This document shows positions 1-6,720 of a stretch of DNA of 8,596 nt, piece after piece. The DNA lies in contig DATLFP010000092.1 of the NCBI GenBank assembly GCA_035540955.1, forward strand, positions 1 to 8,596, in the 5' to 3' direction. Within the stretch, counting starts at the first letter, position 1, and each line of letters starts with the position of its first letter. Origin of the DNA: DATLFP01 sp035540955 (lineage in GTDB: Bacteria > Actinomycetota > Acidimicrobiia > Acidimicrobiales > CADCSY01). Made by a program: the position numbers and the translations under genes. The notes under the pieces are model-generated. The model worked only from the letters and a program-made list of their open reading frames with translations, searched no databases and was not told the origin of the DNA.

Positions 1-1
1 G

Positions 2-226
2 ATGTACAAGCATCTGGAGGAGCTCATGGGAACTGAAGACGCAGGTGTCTTGATGGAGCACCTCCCGCCCGTCGGGTGGGCGGATGTCGCGACGAAGCGC
101 GACCTCGACATGCTCCGACTGGAGTGGCGAGCCGATCTCGCCAACGGCCTGCGCGTGCACACCCTCGCGATCCTGGCCGGCTTCGCCGTGATCAACGGAG
201 TCACCCTCGCCATCGCCCGTCTCTGA
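2..226 (+). CDS. Small single-helix membrane protein of unknown function
   Basis: A 74-residue protein. The N-terminal half is soluble and contains the stretch LPPVGWADVATKRDLD (residues 21-36), which I recall from small actinobacterial proteins. A short charged, probably helical segment follows (DMLRLEWRADLANGLR). The C-terminus, about residues 53-73, is one hydrophobic helix (TLAILAGFAVINGVTLAIA) ending in RL. The likely topology is a short cytoplasmic domain tethered by a C-terminal anchor, perhaps oligomerising through the charged segment. The ATG lies at the second base of the window, so neither the ribosome binding site nor a longer N-terminus can be assessed; internal ATGs lie at codons 9 and 18. 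Its TGA directly abuts the stop codon of the convergent serine hydrolase. The function is unknown and I do not assign one. That it is a real gene is likely, from the family-like motif and the clear anchor. Confidence 0.72.
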   Translation: MYKHLEELMGTEDAGVLMEHLPPVGWADVATKRDLDMLRLEWRADLANGLRVHTLAILAGFAVINGVTLAIARL

Positions 227-1360
227 TCACAGGCACGAGTACACGGCCTCGATGAGGCGGCGGTTGCGGGTGCTCTGCCACCGGGGCTTCACCGCATTCA
301 TCACGTAGCCGAAGGCCACGCCGGCATCGGGGTCGGCGAAGCCCAGGGCACCGCCGGTGCCGAAGTGCCCGTAGGACCGCGGATTGGGACCGAGCTGGCG
401 CTCGGGACGGGTGGGCTGGAACCCGAGGCCGAAGGCCGCGTCCCGCTCGAGCACCGGGCACCAGCCCTCGGACTGCACGCTCGTTGCTTCTGCCAACACG
501 TCGGCGTCGAGCAGGTCGCCGGCGAGGAGGCCCTGGTACGAGCGGGCGATGCCTCGCGCCGAAGCGTGGAGGTTGGTCGACGGAACCTGGGCCTGCCGCC
601 ACTCGAGGGTGTTCATCACGCCCATCGACGAGTAGCCGGGCGGGTTGGTGTAGCCGAGCAGCACCATCCGCCGCTCCTCGGGGAGGCCGTCGAGGACCGC
701 CGGTGCTGCCGCCGGTGGCGCCACCGGCAGCTCCCACACCACCTCCGCGCACCGGTCGAGGTCGGTGTCGGTCACACCCCAGTGGACGTCGGCGCCGAGC
801 GGCCCCGCCACCGTCGTCCGCAGCCAGTCACCGGGGAGCAGCCCGGTGAGCCGCCGACCCAGCTCGCCCACGAGGTGGCCATAGGTGTTGGTGTGGTAGG
901 CGTGGCGGGTCCCCGGCTCCCACCACGGCTCGGTGCCCGCGACCGCCGCCGCCATGCGGTCCCACACCCACAGGTCGTCGTTGGTGAGGGGCTCGCGGAT
1001 GGCGGGGACCCCGGCCTGGTGGCTGAGAGCGTGGCGGACGGTGGCGCCCCGCTGCCCGGCGATCAGCCCGGGCCACGAGCGATCGGCGGCGGCATCGAGG
1101 TCGACGCGTCCAGTCGCCACCTGTTGCAGCACCGAGAGCGCCACCAAGGGCTTGCCCACCGAGTAGGCGTTGCACAGCGTGTCGGCCCGCCACGGCCGCG
1201 TCCGGGCACCGTCGGCCCACCCGCCCCAGAGGTCGACGACGGTCGTGCCGCCGACGATCACGCAGCAGGACGCCCCGAGCTCGCCGTCGTCGAAGTTCTC
1301 GGCGAAGGCCTCCCGCACCGCGGCGAAGCGTTGATCGGCACTCCCGGCCGGCAGGGTCAC
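227..1360 (-). CDS. Serine hydrolase, class C beta-lactamase / EstB-type esterase family
   Basis: A 377-residue member of the penicillin-binding/class C beta-lactamase fold. These enzymes form an acyl-enzyme on serine; actinobacterial members such as EstB are mostly esterases or peptidases rather than resistance enzymes. Visible motifs are SVGK at residues 67-70 (nucleophile S67, general base K70), YHTN from Y155 (the Tyr motif), and HFGTGG from H332 (the H/K-x-G motif on the closing strand). The length fits the family. There is no signal peptide, so it is probably cytoplasmic. The frame stays open upstream to 1501, but that would run into the divergent acyltransferase gene and adds low-complexity Arg/Pro sequence. 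I therefore start at GTG 1360 (MTLPAGSADQRF). A TACGGT hexamer on this strand (1372-1367) ends six bases before that GTG, which would suit a leaderless transcript. Substrate is unknown. Confidence 0.9.
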   Translation of the reverse strand: MTLPAGSADQRFAAVREAFAENFDDGELGASCCVIVGGTTVVDLWGGWADGARTRPWRADTLCNAYSVGKPLVALSVLQQVATGRVDLDAAADRSWPGLIAGQRGATVRHALSHQAGVPAIREPLTNDDLWVWDRMAAAVAGTEPWWEPGTRHAYHTNTYGHLVGELGRRLTGLLPGDWLRTTVAGPLGADVHWGVTDTDLDRCAEVVWELPVAPPAAAPAVLDGLPEERRMVLLGYTNPPGYSSMGVMNTLEWRQAQVPSTNLHASARGIARSYQGLLAGDLLDADVLAEATSVQSEGWCPVLERDAAFGLGFQPTRPERQLGPNPRSYGHFGTGGALGFADPDAGVAFGYVMNAVKPRWQSTRNRRLIEAVYSCL

Positions 1361-1396
1361 GGGCCCACCGTAGGGAATAGCCTCCCGTCGACGAAC

Positions 1397-1402
1397 AGGA
1401 GG
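1397..1402 (+). promoter_or_regulatory. Shine-Dalgarno site of the WS/DGAT gene
   Basis: AGGAGG lies five bases before ATG 1408, a near-perfect site. It fixes the start of the acyltransferase and contrasts with the divergent hydrolase, which has no such site. The 47-bp gap between the two starts must hold both promoters; I see no convincing -35/-10 pair for the plus strand. Confidence 0.85.
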
Positions 1403-1407
1403 GCTCC

Positions 1408-2919
1408 ATGAAGCAGCTGACGGGTCTCGACGCCACGTTCCTCTACATGGAGACGGGCAGCCAGTTCGGTCACGTGTCGAGCCTCTCGGTCTACGAGCCA
1501 CCGGCCGACGCCGGCTACAACCCGCTGGCCGAGTGGCGGGCTGCCATCGAGAAGCGGCTCCACCTGCTCGAGCCCCTCCGGCGCCGGCTGGTGATGGTGC
1601 CGTTCAACCTCGACCACCCGTTCTGGATCGAGGACCCCGACTTCGACCTCGACTTCCACGTGCGTCACACGGCCGTGCCCCCGCCCGGCAGCGACAAGCA
1701 GCTGGCCGACATCATCGCCCGCATCATCGGTCGCCCCCTCGACCGCAGCCGCCCGCTGTGGGAGACCTACGTCATCGAGGGGCTGCCCGAGGGCCGTTAC
1801 GGGATCCTGACCAAGGTCCACCACGCCACCATCGACGGCGCGTCGGGCGCCGAGCTGCTCACGATGATGCTCGACACGACCCCCGAGGGCGACGAGATCC
1901 CCCCGCCCGAGGAGGAGTGGAAGCCCGAGCGCGTCCCGTCCGATGTCGAGGTCCTCCAGCGGGCGGCCATGAGCCTGGCCCGCAAGCCGGGCCGCGGCAT
2001 CCTCCTGTCGGCCCGGACCCTGCGCGAGCTCGGCAAGGCCACGAGCAACCCGTTCGTGATCGCCACCGCCAACCAGATCCGGGGCAGCCTGCGCGGCCCG
2101 CTCGGCGCCCTGCTCAACATCGGTCGCAACCGCGACGCCGATCCCGACACCCCGCCCATCGCCCTCCCGTCGATCGGCGCGCCCCGCACGCCGTTCAACG
2201 GCACGATCACCGCCCAACGCAAGTTCGCCTACCGCTCGACGTCGCTCGACGCCGTGAAGGCGGTCAAGAACGCGCTCGGGGCCACCGTGAACGACGTGGT
2301 GATGGCCGTGTGCGCCGGCGGGCTGCGGGCCTACCTCGAGCGCAAGGGCGAGCTGCCCGAGCGCCCGCTCGTGGCCATGGTGCCGGTGTCCATCCGCACC
2401 GGCGACGAGACCGAGAAGTGGACGAACCGCGTGTCGGCCATCATCGCCAACCTCCCCACCAACGTCGATGACCCGATCGAGCGGGTCCGCGCCGTGCACG
2501 AGTCGATGGTCAGCTCGAAGACGCTGTTCGACGCCATCCCCGCCTCGACGCTCACCGAGTTCGCCTCGTTCCCGCCGCCGGCGATCTTCACCCGGGCCAT
2601 GCGGATGGCGACCCGCTTCCAGCTCGGCAACCGCGCCGCCCCCGCCGTGAACGTGACGATCTCGAACGTGCCCGGTCCCCGGCAGCCGCTGTACTCGGCG
2701 GGTTCGAAGCTCCTGCACTACTTCCCGGTGTCGACCATCGCCGAGAGCCAGGGGCTCAACATCACCGTGCAGAGCTACCTCGACACCCTCGACTTCGGCC
2801 TGGTGTCGTGCCGCGAGCTGGTGCCTGACGTGTGGGACCTGATGGACCTGATCGTCGAGGACCTCGAGCTGCTGTGCAAGGCCGCCGGCGTCGACGTGCC
2901 GGTGACGCTGATCGACTGA
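1408..2919 (+). CDS. WS/DGAT family O-acyltransferase (wax ester synthase / diacylglycerol acyltransferase)
   Basis: A 503-residue bifunctional-type acyltransferase. The family transfers acyl groups from acyl-CoA to diacylglycerol or fatty alcohols, making triacylglycerol or wax esters at the membrane and lipid-droplet surface. It is the main storage-lipid enzyme of actinobacteria. The hallmark HHxxxDG active site is intact as HHATIDG, H138-H139 to D143-G144. Other family landmarks are LDATFLYME at the N-terminus, PLWE at 116-119, ND at 295-296 (NDVVMAVCAGGLRAYL), SNVPGP at 419-424 and the DFGLVSCRELVPD block near the end. Length is usual for the family. The start is set by AGGAGG five bases upstream. 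It diverges from the serine hydrolase and ends one base before the stop of the convergent DoxX gene. Actinobacteria often carry many paralogues of differing activity, so the exact product cannot be told from sequence; family assignment is very secure. Confidence 0.96.
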   Translation: MKQLTGLDATFLYMETGSQFGHVSSLSVYEPPADAGYNPLAEWRAAIEKRLHLLEPLRRRLVMVPFNLDHPFWIEDPDFDLDFHVRHTAVPPPGSDKQLADIIARIIGRPLDRSRPLWETYVIEGLPEGRYGILTKVHHATIDGASGAELLTMMLDTTPEGDEIPPPEEEWKPERVPSDVEVLQRAAMSLARKPGRGILLSARTLRELGKATSNPFVIATANQIRGSLRGPLGALLNIGRNRDADPDTPPIALPSIGAPRTPFNGTITAQRKFAYRSTSLDAVKAVKNALGATVNDVVMAVCAGGLRAYLERKGELPERPLVAMVPVSIRTGDETEKWTNRVSAIIANLPTNVDDPIERVRAVHESMVSSKTLFDAIPASTLTEFASFPPPAIFTRAMRMATRFQLGNRAAPAVNVTISNVPGPRQPLYSAGSKLLHYFPVSTIAESQGLNITVQSYLDTLDFGLVSCRELVPDVWDLMDLIVEDLELLCKAAGVDVPVTLID

Positions 2920-2920
2920 G

Positions 2921-3436
2921 CTACCCGTCGGCCTTCGGCTGCGGGCGCCAGAACAGCGCGAGCACCGCCACCCCGAGCCCGCCGCCGAGCCCGCCGGTGA
3001 GGGCGAGCCCCGTCCAGCCCTCGAGGTCGTCGGCGAGGCCGAGGGCCTCGTCCGCCGACCAGCCGCCCCCGCCGAGCGCGCCGAGGGCGAGAGCGGCGAC
3101 GATGAGCGTGACCACGTACTCGTAGCCCTCACCGGGCCGGAAGATGAAGAAGCCGTTCTTCCGGTGGTTGGCGACGAACGCCACGAGCATGGTGCCCACC
3201 ACGCCGGCGGCGGCCAGCGGGGTGAGGAGCCCGAGGACCAGCAGCGGCGCGACGGCCAGCTCGGTGAACGACGCGAGCGCCGCCTGGAGGCGGGGCGCCC
3301 GGAACCCGAGCGACGCGAACCACCGCGCCACCCCGGGCAGCTTCCCGCCGTTGAACACGTGGTTGTACCCGTGGGCGAACATCACCACGGCGAGGATCAC
3401 CCGCAGCAGGAGGGCTCCGAGGTCGACGCCGGTCAC
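2921..3436 (-). CDS. DoxX family integral membrane protein
   Basis: A 171-residue membrane protein. Hydrophobic helices lie at about residues 7-24, 57-91 (probably two), 106-122 and 142-163. DoxX signatures are AHGYNHVFNGGKLPG (residues 21-35) and NHRKNGFFIFRPGEGYEY (90-107), the latter matching the usual N-H-x-x-N-G-F-F...G-x-E-Y motif before the third or fourth helix. The family was named for the DoxD/DoxX subunits of archaeal thiosulfate:quinone oxidoreductase. Most bacterial members have no proven reaction, though some are tied to redox or thiol stress. The start is GTG 3436, preceded by AAGG about six bases upstream. The gene follows the dodecin by 61 bp on the same strand, so it may be the last gene of that run or have its own promoter. 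The tail after helix four is Gly-rich and ends in a basic WRPQPKADG. Confidence 0.9.
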   Translation of the reverse strand: MTGVDLGALLLRVILAVVMFAHGYNHVFNGGKLPGVARWFASLGFRAPRLQAALASFTELAVAPLLVLGLLTPLAAAGVVGTMLVAFVANHRKNGFFIFRPGEGYEYVVTLIVAALALGALGGGGWSADEALGLADDLEGWTGLALTGGLGGGLGVAVLALFWRPQPKADG

Positions 3437-3468
3437 GCGACCTTGCTAGCACCGGGTCAGCGGGCCCG

Positions 3469-3506
3469 GCTCACTCGTCGTGGATCACTCGACTCGCTCA
3501 CTCGTC
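3469..3506. repeat. 11-bp direct repeat at the dodecin 3' end
   Basis: GCTCACTCGTC occurs at 3469-3479 and again at 3496-3506. The right-hand copy contains the last two codons and stop of dodecin (GAC GAG TGA on the minus strand). The left-hand copy repeats them 27 bp, exactly nine codons, downstream in the same frame. A shorter CACTCG lies between at 3486-3491. This is probably a small tandem slip; no function is claimed. Confidence 0.7.
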
Positions 3507-3710
3507 ATACTTGAAGCCGATCTCCAGCTTGACCTGGAAGTGCTGCACCTCGTCGGTGTGCCCGAGGAAGCCGCGGATCTCCGTCACCTCGAACCAGTCG
3601 AGGTTGCGGAGCGTCTCCCCCGCCTTCTTGATGCCGTTGCGGATCGCCTGGTCGAGCCCCTCCGTCGAGGTCCCGACCACGTGTGAGATCGCATACGTCG
3701 CGTCAGCCAT
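3498..3710 (-). CDS. Dodecin family flavin-binding protein
   Basis: A 70-residue dodecin. These proteins form hollow dodecamers that bind and buffer flavins (FMN or riboflavin in bacteria, with CoA in some members), protecting the cell from free reactive flavin. The whole family pattern is visible: YAISHVVGTSTEGLDQAIRNGIKKAGETLRNLDWFEVTEIRG, then HFQVKLEIGF. W39 in the LDWFEV stretch matches the tryptophan that stacks on the isoalloxazine ring. R46 and Q59 match positions used for cofactor contacts in known structures. The length is typical, with one beta-alpha-beta-beta unit. Start is ATG 3710; no clear Shine-Dalgarno site precedes it, but the upstream lipoprotein gene ends only 10 bases away, so translation may be coupled. 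Assignment is very secure; which flavin it holds is not determined. Confidence 0.95.
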   Translation of the reverse strand: MADATYAISHVVGTSTEGLDQAIRNGIKKAGETLRNLDWFEVTEIRGFLGHTDEVQHFQVKLEIGFKYDE

Positions 3711-3720
3711 GGACGACTGT

Positions 3721-4824
3721 CTACCCCGCGTCGACGTACTCGAGGCCCTGCCCCTCGGTGCGCTGCAGCGACCGCGCCACCGCCACCAGCTCGTCGGCGG
3801 TCATCGTCCCCGACACCTTGACGAACCGCCCCGGCGGGATGAGCACGCGCACCTCGGCGCCGTTGGGGTGCTGCACGATCTCGCCGGTGGCCGCCAGCTC
3901 GCCGAGGTCGTCCACCAGGCGACCGTGGGGATGGGCGCCGAACGGCGGGACCTGGCCGAGCGTGCCGCCCTGCTCGATCACGAGCACGTCGAGGCCGCGG
4001 GTGAAGACGTCGGTGACCGAGGCGAGGTACTGCCCGCGGGTCTGCTCGTCGTCGAGGCGGGCGGTCTGGGGCGGCACGGTGGCGTAGCGGCCCAGGTGCT
4101 CGAAGCCGGGCGGCGGCGCCGTCAGCTGCCAGAACGCACCGGGACTGGCCGAGGTCGCTGTGATCTCACGGACCGAGCCGCCGCCCTCGTCCGGCGTGCG
4201 GACCCGCACGGTGAGCTCGAAGTGGTCGTCGTCGACGGTCGGCTCGAGCTCGACGGCGGTCGCCACCCGCCGGGTGACGATCGCGCCCTCGATGGTGGTG
4301 ACCTCCTCGAGCACCAGGCCGTCGGCGTCGATGCACGCCTCGACGCGGTCGCCCTCCACGAAGAGCCCGTCGAGCAACGACGCGCCGAAGCGGTGGACCC
4401 GGCACCGCCGGCCGATGATCTCCCGGGTCTCGGTGCCCTCGCCCAGGGGGAGGATGTCGGCCCGCACGTCGCCGGGTGCCGCCGACGGCACCGGCGTCAC
4501 CACCTCGGTCTCGTCGCCGGGCTGCGAGCGGCCGAAGTAGGCGAAGTGGGCGACCCGCAGGATCCGGTCGATCTCGAAGCGGCTCTGGAACGGCCGGACC
4601 ACGGTGAGGATCCCCTCCCGGACCATGACCCTGTCGTCCTCGAGCTGCTCGACGCGGTAGGTGACGCGGTACGACGGGGGCGGCTCGCCGAGGCGCACCG
4701 CCGGCCCGCCCTCGACCACGGCGGAGCCGTCACGGCCGATCGTCTCCGGCTCGCGGTCGCCGCTGCAGCTGGCGAGGAGGACGACGAGGAGGAGGAGCGC
4801 GGCGCCCGCCGCTCGCAGCCTCAC
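3721..4824 (-). CDS. Secreted lipoprotein with LolA/RseB-like domain
   Basis: A 367-residue predicted lipoprotein. The signal peptide is MRLRAAGAALLLLVVLLASC, with lipobox LASC and lipidated C20, so it should be anchored to the outer face of the membrane. Residues about 50-205 read like the LolA/RseB beta fold: strand-rich, with REIIGRRCRVHRF, EACIDADGLVLEEV and a closing ELEPTVDDDHFEL. C141 and C164 could form a disulfide. A second domain, about 230-355, ends in GRFVKVSGTMTADELVAVARSL, resembling the C-terminal module of RseB-like or DUF4367 proteins. RseB senses envelope stress by restraining an anti-sigma factor, and LolA carries lipoproteins. No anti-sigma or sigma gene is adjacent, so neither role is shown. 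Start GTG 4824 overlaps the phosphotransferase stop (GTGA), implying coupled translation. The frame is open further upstream but would lie inside the previous gene. Confidence 0.8.
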   Translation of the reverse strand: MRLRAAGAALLLLVVLLASCSGDREPETIGRDGSAVVEGGPAVRLGEPPPSYRVTYRVEQLEDDRVMVREGILTVVRPFQSRFEIDRILRVAHFAYFGRSQPGDETEVVTPVPSAAPGDVRADILPLGEGTETREIIGRRCRVHRFGASLLDGLFVEGDRVEACIDADGLVLEEVTTIEGAIVTRRVATAVELEPTVDDDHFELTVRVRTPDEGGGSVREITATSASPGAFWQLTAPPPGFEHLGRYATVPPQTARLDDEQTRGQYLASVTDVFTRGLDVLVIEQGGTLGQVPPFGAHPHGRLVDDLGELAATGEIVQHPNGAEVRVLIPPGRFVKVSGTMTADELVAVARSLQRTEGQGLEYVDAG

Positions 4825-5723
4825 CGGGCGGCGGCCACGAACGCGTCGAACCGGGCGGTGACGGTGGCGAGGTCGACGTCGGCCAGCCCGGCGTAGCTCT
4901 CGGTCCACACCGGCAGGTCGGTCTCGGCGCGGGAGGCGGCGACCAGGTCCCACCAGCCCACGTCGGCGAGCGGGCGGCCGGTCTCGGCCTCGTAGGCGGC
5001 GAGCACGAGGTCGGCGGCGTCGGGTCCCAGCATGAGCGCCACGTCGAGCCGGCAGAACGACACGTCGCACGCCGCGTGGCCCGAGGACGCCAGCGGCCAG
5101 TCGACGACCGCAGAGAGGCGGTCGCCGTCGAACAGGACGTTGCCGGGGTGGAGATCGTTGTGGAGCAGCACGGGCGTCCCGATGGTGACAGCCGCGTAGC
5201 CGGCGCGCACCTCGGCCCAGAAGCGCGCCGTGGGCATCCCGCCGTGGCGGTTGGGCCGGTCCTCGGCGAACGCGGCCACGATCCGCTCGGTCTCGTCGGG
5301 GAGCCCTTCGACGGCCGGGACGGGCAGGTCGTGGATCATCGCGAGGGCCCGCGCCAGCTCACCCGCCAGCCGGCGATGGTCGTCCAGGACCGTGCGGCGG
5401 CCCGGGACGAAGCCCATGAGGACGGTGGGGGCGCCGCACCGCGCGCCGTAGGGGTCGACGCCGACGAAGGCGGGTGCCGGCACCGGCGTTGCCTCCAAGG
5501 CCTGCAGCACCGCGGCCTCTCGGGGTGCGAGGTCGGGGTCGATGGCGAGCCAGTGCTCGTTCAGGAACCGCCGCATCACGACCCGCTCGCCGCCGGCGGT
5601 CACGAGCAGGTGGATGCCGGTCGACATCCCGCCCGTGAGCGGGGTCACGGACGTGATGGGGCTCCCGACGACCTCGGCGGCCCAGTCGAGCGCGGCGTCG
5701 GGTGGCCTCGCGAGCCGGTGCAC
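4821..5723 (-). CDS. APH/choline-kinase-fold phosphotransferase
   Basis: A 300-residue protein of the aminoglycoside phosphotransferase (APH) superfamily, which transfers phosphate from ATP to small molecules. The catalytic loop is HNDLHPGNVL (H188, D190, N195) and the metal-binding Asp is D208 in VVDWPLAS. TPLTGGMSTGIHLL (27-40) fits the nucleotide-binding loop and VVMRRF the Lys/Arg strand. Members act on antibiotics, choline, sugars, homoserine or acyl groups; nothing here shows resistance, and chromosomal actinobacterial members usually have unknown substrates. I start at GTG 5723 because GGAAGG lies nine bases upstream (5738-5733) and this avoids overlap with the divergent dehydratase. 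ATG 5756 would add 11 residues (METATDGRLAH) but lacks a Shine-Dalgarno site. It is first of the run leading to the lipoprotein and dodecin. Confidence 0.88.
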   Translation of the reverse strand: MHRLARPPDAALDWAAEVVGSPITSVTPLTGGMSTGIHLLVTAGGERVVMRRFLNEHWLAIDPDLAPREAAVLQALEATPVPAPAFVGVDPYGARCGAPTVLMGFVPGRRTVLDDHRRLAGELARALAMIHDLPVPAVEGLPDETERIVAAFAEDRPNRHGGMPTARFWAEVRAGYAAVTIGTPVLLHNDLHPGNVLFDGDRLSAVVDWPLASSGHAACDVSFCRLDVALMLGPDAADLVLAAYEAETGRPLADVGWWDLVAASRAETDLPVWTESYAGLADVDLATVTARFDAFVAAAR

Positions 5724-5732
5724 GTGCGCGAG

Positions 5733-5738
5733 CCTTCC
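5733..5738 (-). promoter_or_regulatory. Shine-Dalgarno site favouring phosphotransferase start at GTG 5723
   Basis: On the minus strand this reads GGAAGG with a nine-base spacer to GTG 5723. It lies just ahead of the divergent dehydratase start (5743), so both genes begin within about 20 bp of each other. Confidence 0.55.
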
Positions 5739-5742
5739 ATCC

Positions 5743-6720
5743 GTGGCCGTCTCCATCGATGATGTGCGCCGCGCTGCGGCCGTGCTCGACGGGGTGACCG
5801 TGCGCACGCCGGTGCTCCGCAACGACCTGCTCGACGAGCGCACCGGCGGCTCGGTGCTGCTGAAGGCCGAGTGCCTGCAGCGGGGCGGCTCGTTCAAGCT
5901 GCGGGGCGCGTACAACAAGATCGCGTCGCTGCCCGAGGACGATCGCCGCCGGGGGGTGAGCGCGGTGTCCTCCGGGAACCACGCGATCGCGGTGGCGCTC
6001 TCGGCCCGCCTGCTCGGCACCACCGCCGTCATCCTCGTGCCCCACGACGCGCCGGCGGCCAAGATCGACGTCGTGCGGCGGTTGGGCGCCGAGATCGTCA
6101 CCTACGACCGGTTCGCCGAGGACCGCGACGAGGTGACGGCCCGGTTCGTGGTCGACCAGGGGCTGCCGTTCGTGCCGCCCTACGACGACCCGGCGATCAT
6201 CGCCGGCCAGGGCACCGCCGCCCTCGAGCTGGTGGACGAGGTCGGCGACCTCGACGCCATCGTCGTGCCGGTGAGCGGCGGTGGGCTGATCGCCGGGTCG
6301 GGCATCGCCGTGCGCGACCGCTGCCCCACGGCCCGCGTCATCGGCGTCGAGCCGGCCGCCATGGACGACACCCACCGCTCGCTGGCCGCCGGCGAGCGGG
6401 TGACGGTGCCGGTCGCGCCCACCATCGCCGACGGGCTCACGGTGACGGCTCCCGGGGCCGTGACCTGGCCGATCAACCGGGCCCAGCTGACGGCGGTCGT
6501 GACCGTCACCGACGACCAGCTCGTCGATGCGGTGCGGTTCCTGTTCGACGAGGTGCACCTGGCCGTCGAGCCGAGCGGCGCCGCCGGCGTCGCCGCCCTC
6601 CTGTCGGGTGCCGTCGACGTGGCCGGCCAGCGGGTGGGCGTGATCCTGTCGGGCGGCAACCTCGGCACCGGACGGTTCATCGACCTCGCGGGAGGATCAC
6701 CGGGTCGAGCTCGGGGCTGA
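5743..6720 (+). CDS. PLP-dependent threonine/serine dehydratase (threonine ammonia-lyase family)
   Basis: A 325-residue fold-type II pyridoxal-phosphate enzyme. The expected reaction is deamination of threonine to 2-oxobutanoate (toward isoleucine or propionate) or of serine to pyruvate. The cofactor lysine is K52 in GGSFKLRGAYNK. SSGNHAIAVAL (76-86) binds the substrate carboxylate, the glycine loop SGGGLIAG (178-185) holds the PLP phosphate, and SGGN (303-306) contacts the pyridine ring. There is no C-terminal ACT domain, so it is the short, catabolic-type form, probably not feedback-inhibited by isoleucine. Serine racemase or a hydroxyaspartate dehydratase are close alternatives. I chose GTG 5743 (MAVSIDDVRRAAAVLDG) because it aligns with usual family N-termini; there is no strong Shine-Dalgarno site. 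The last 44 bp overlap the convergent LmeA-like gene. Confidence 0.92.
   Translation: MAVSIDDVRRAAAVLDGVTVRTPVLRNDLLDERTGGSVLLKAECLQRGGSFKLRGAYNKIASLPEDDRRRGVSAVSSGNHAIAVALSARLLGTTAVILVPHDAPAAKIDVVRRLGAEIVTYDRFAEDRDEVTARFVVDQGLPFVPPYDDPAIIAGQGTAALELVDEVGDLDAIVVPVSGGGLIAGSGIAVRDRCPTARVIGVEPAAMDDTHRSLAAGERVTVPVAPTIADGLTVTAPGAVTWPINRAQLTAVVTVTDDQLVDAVRFLFDEVHLAVEPSGAAGVAALLSGAVDVAGQRVGVILSGGNLGTGRFIDLAGGSPGRARG

Noticed and set aside
227..1360. Serine hydrolase considered as a true class C beta-lactamase
   Set aside because: No signal peptide, and the motif set (SVGK, YHTN, HFG) fits EstB-type esterases of actinobacteria better than AmpC.
1357..3132. Long open frame (591 codons) on the minus strand opposite the WS/DGAT gene
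   Set aside because: It mirrors the high-GC codon pattern of the acyltransferase, has a low-complexity Arg/Gly/His-rich translation and no recognisable domain; the plus-strand gene has intact family motifs and a perfect Shine-Dalgarno site.
3452..3470. GC-rich inverted repeat (CCGGG...CCCGG) between dodecin and DoxX as a terminator
   Set aside because: Only five base pairs in a high-GC background, with no T run on the minus strand.
3511..4896. Long plus-strand open frame across the dodecin and lipoprotein genes
   Set aside because: Low-complexity Arg/Ala/Val/His translation, antisense to two genes with clear family motifs and start/stop coupling.
4821..5756. Phosphotransferase considered as an aminoglycoside-resistance gene
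   Set aside because: Only the generic APH-fold motifs are present, in a chromosomal setting beside a lipoprotein and dodecin; nothing indicates antibiotic substrates.
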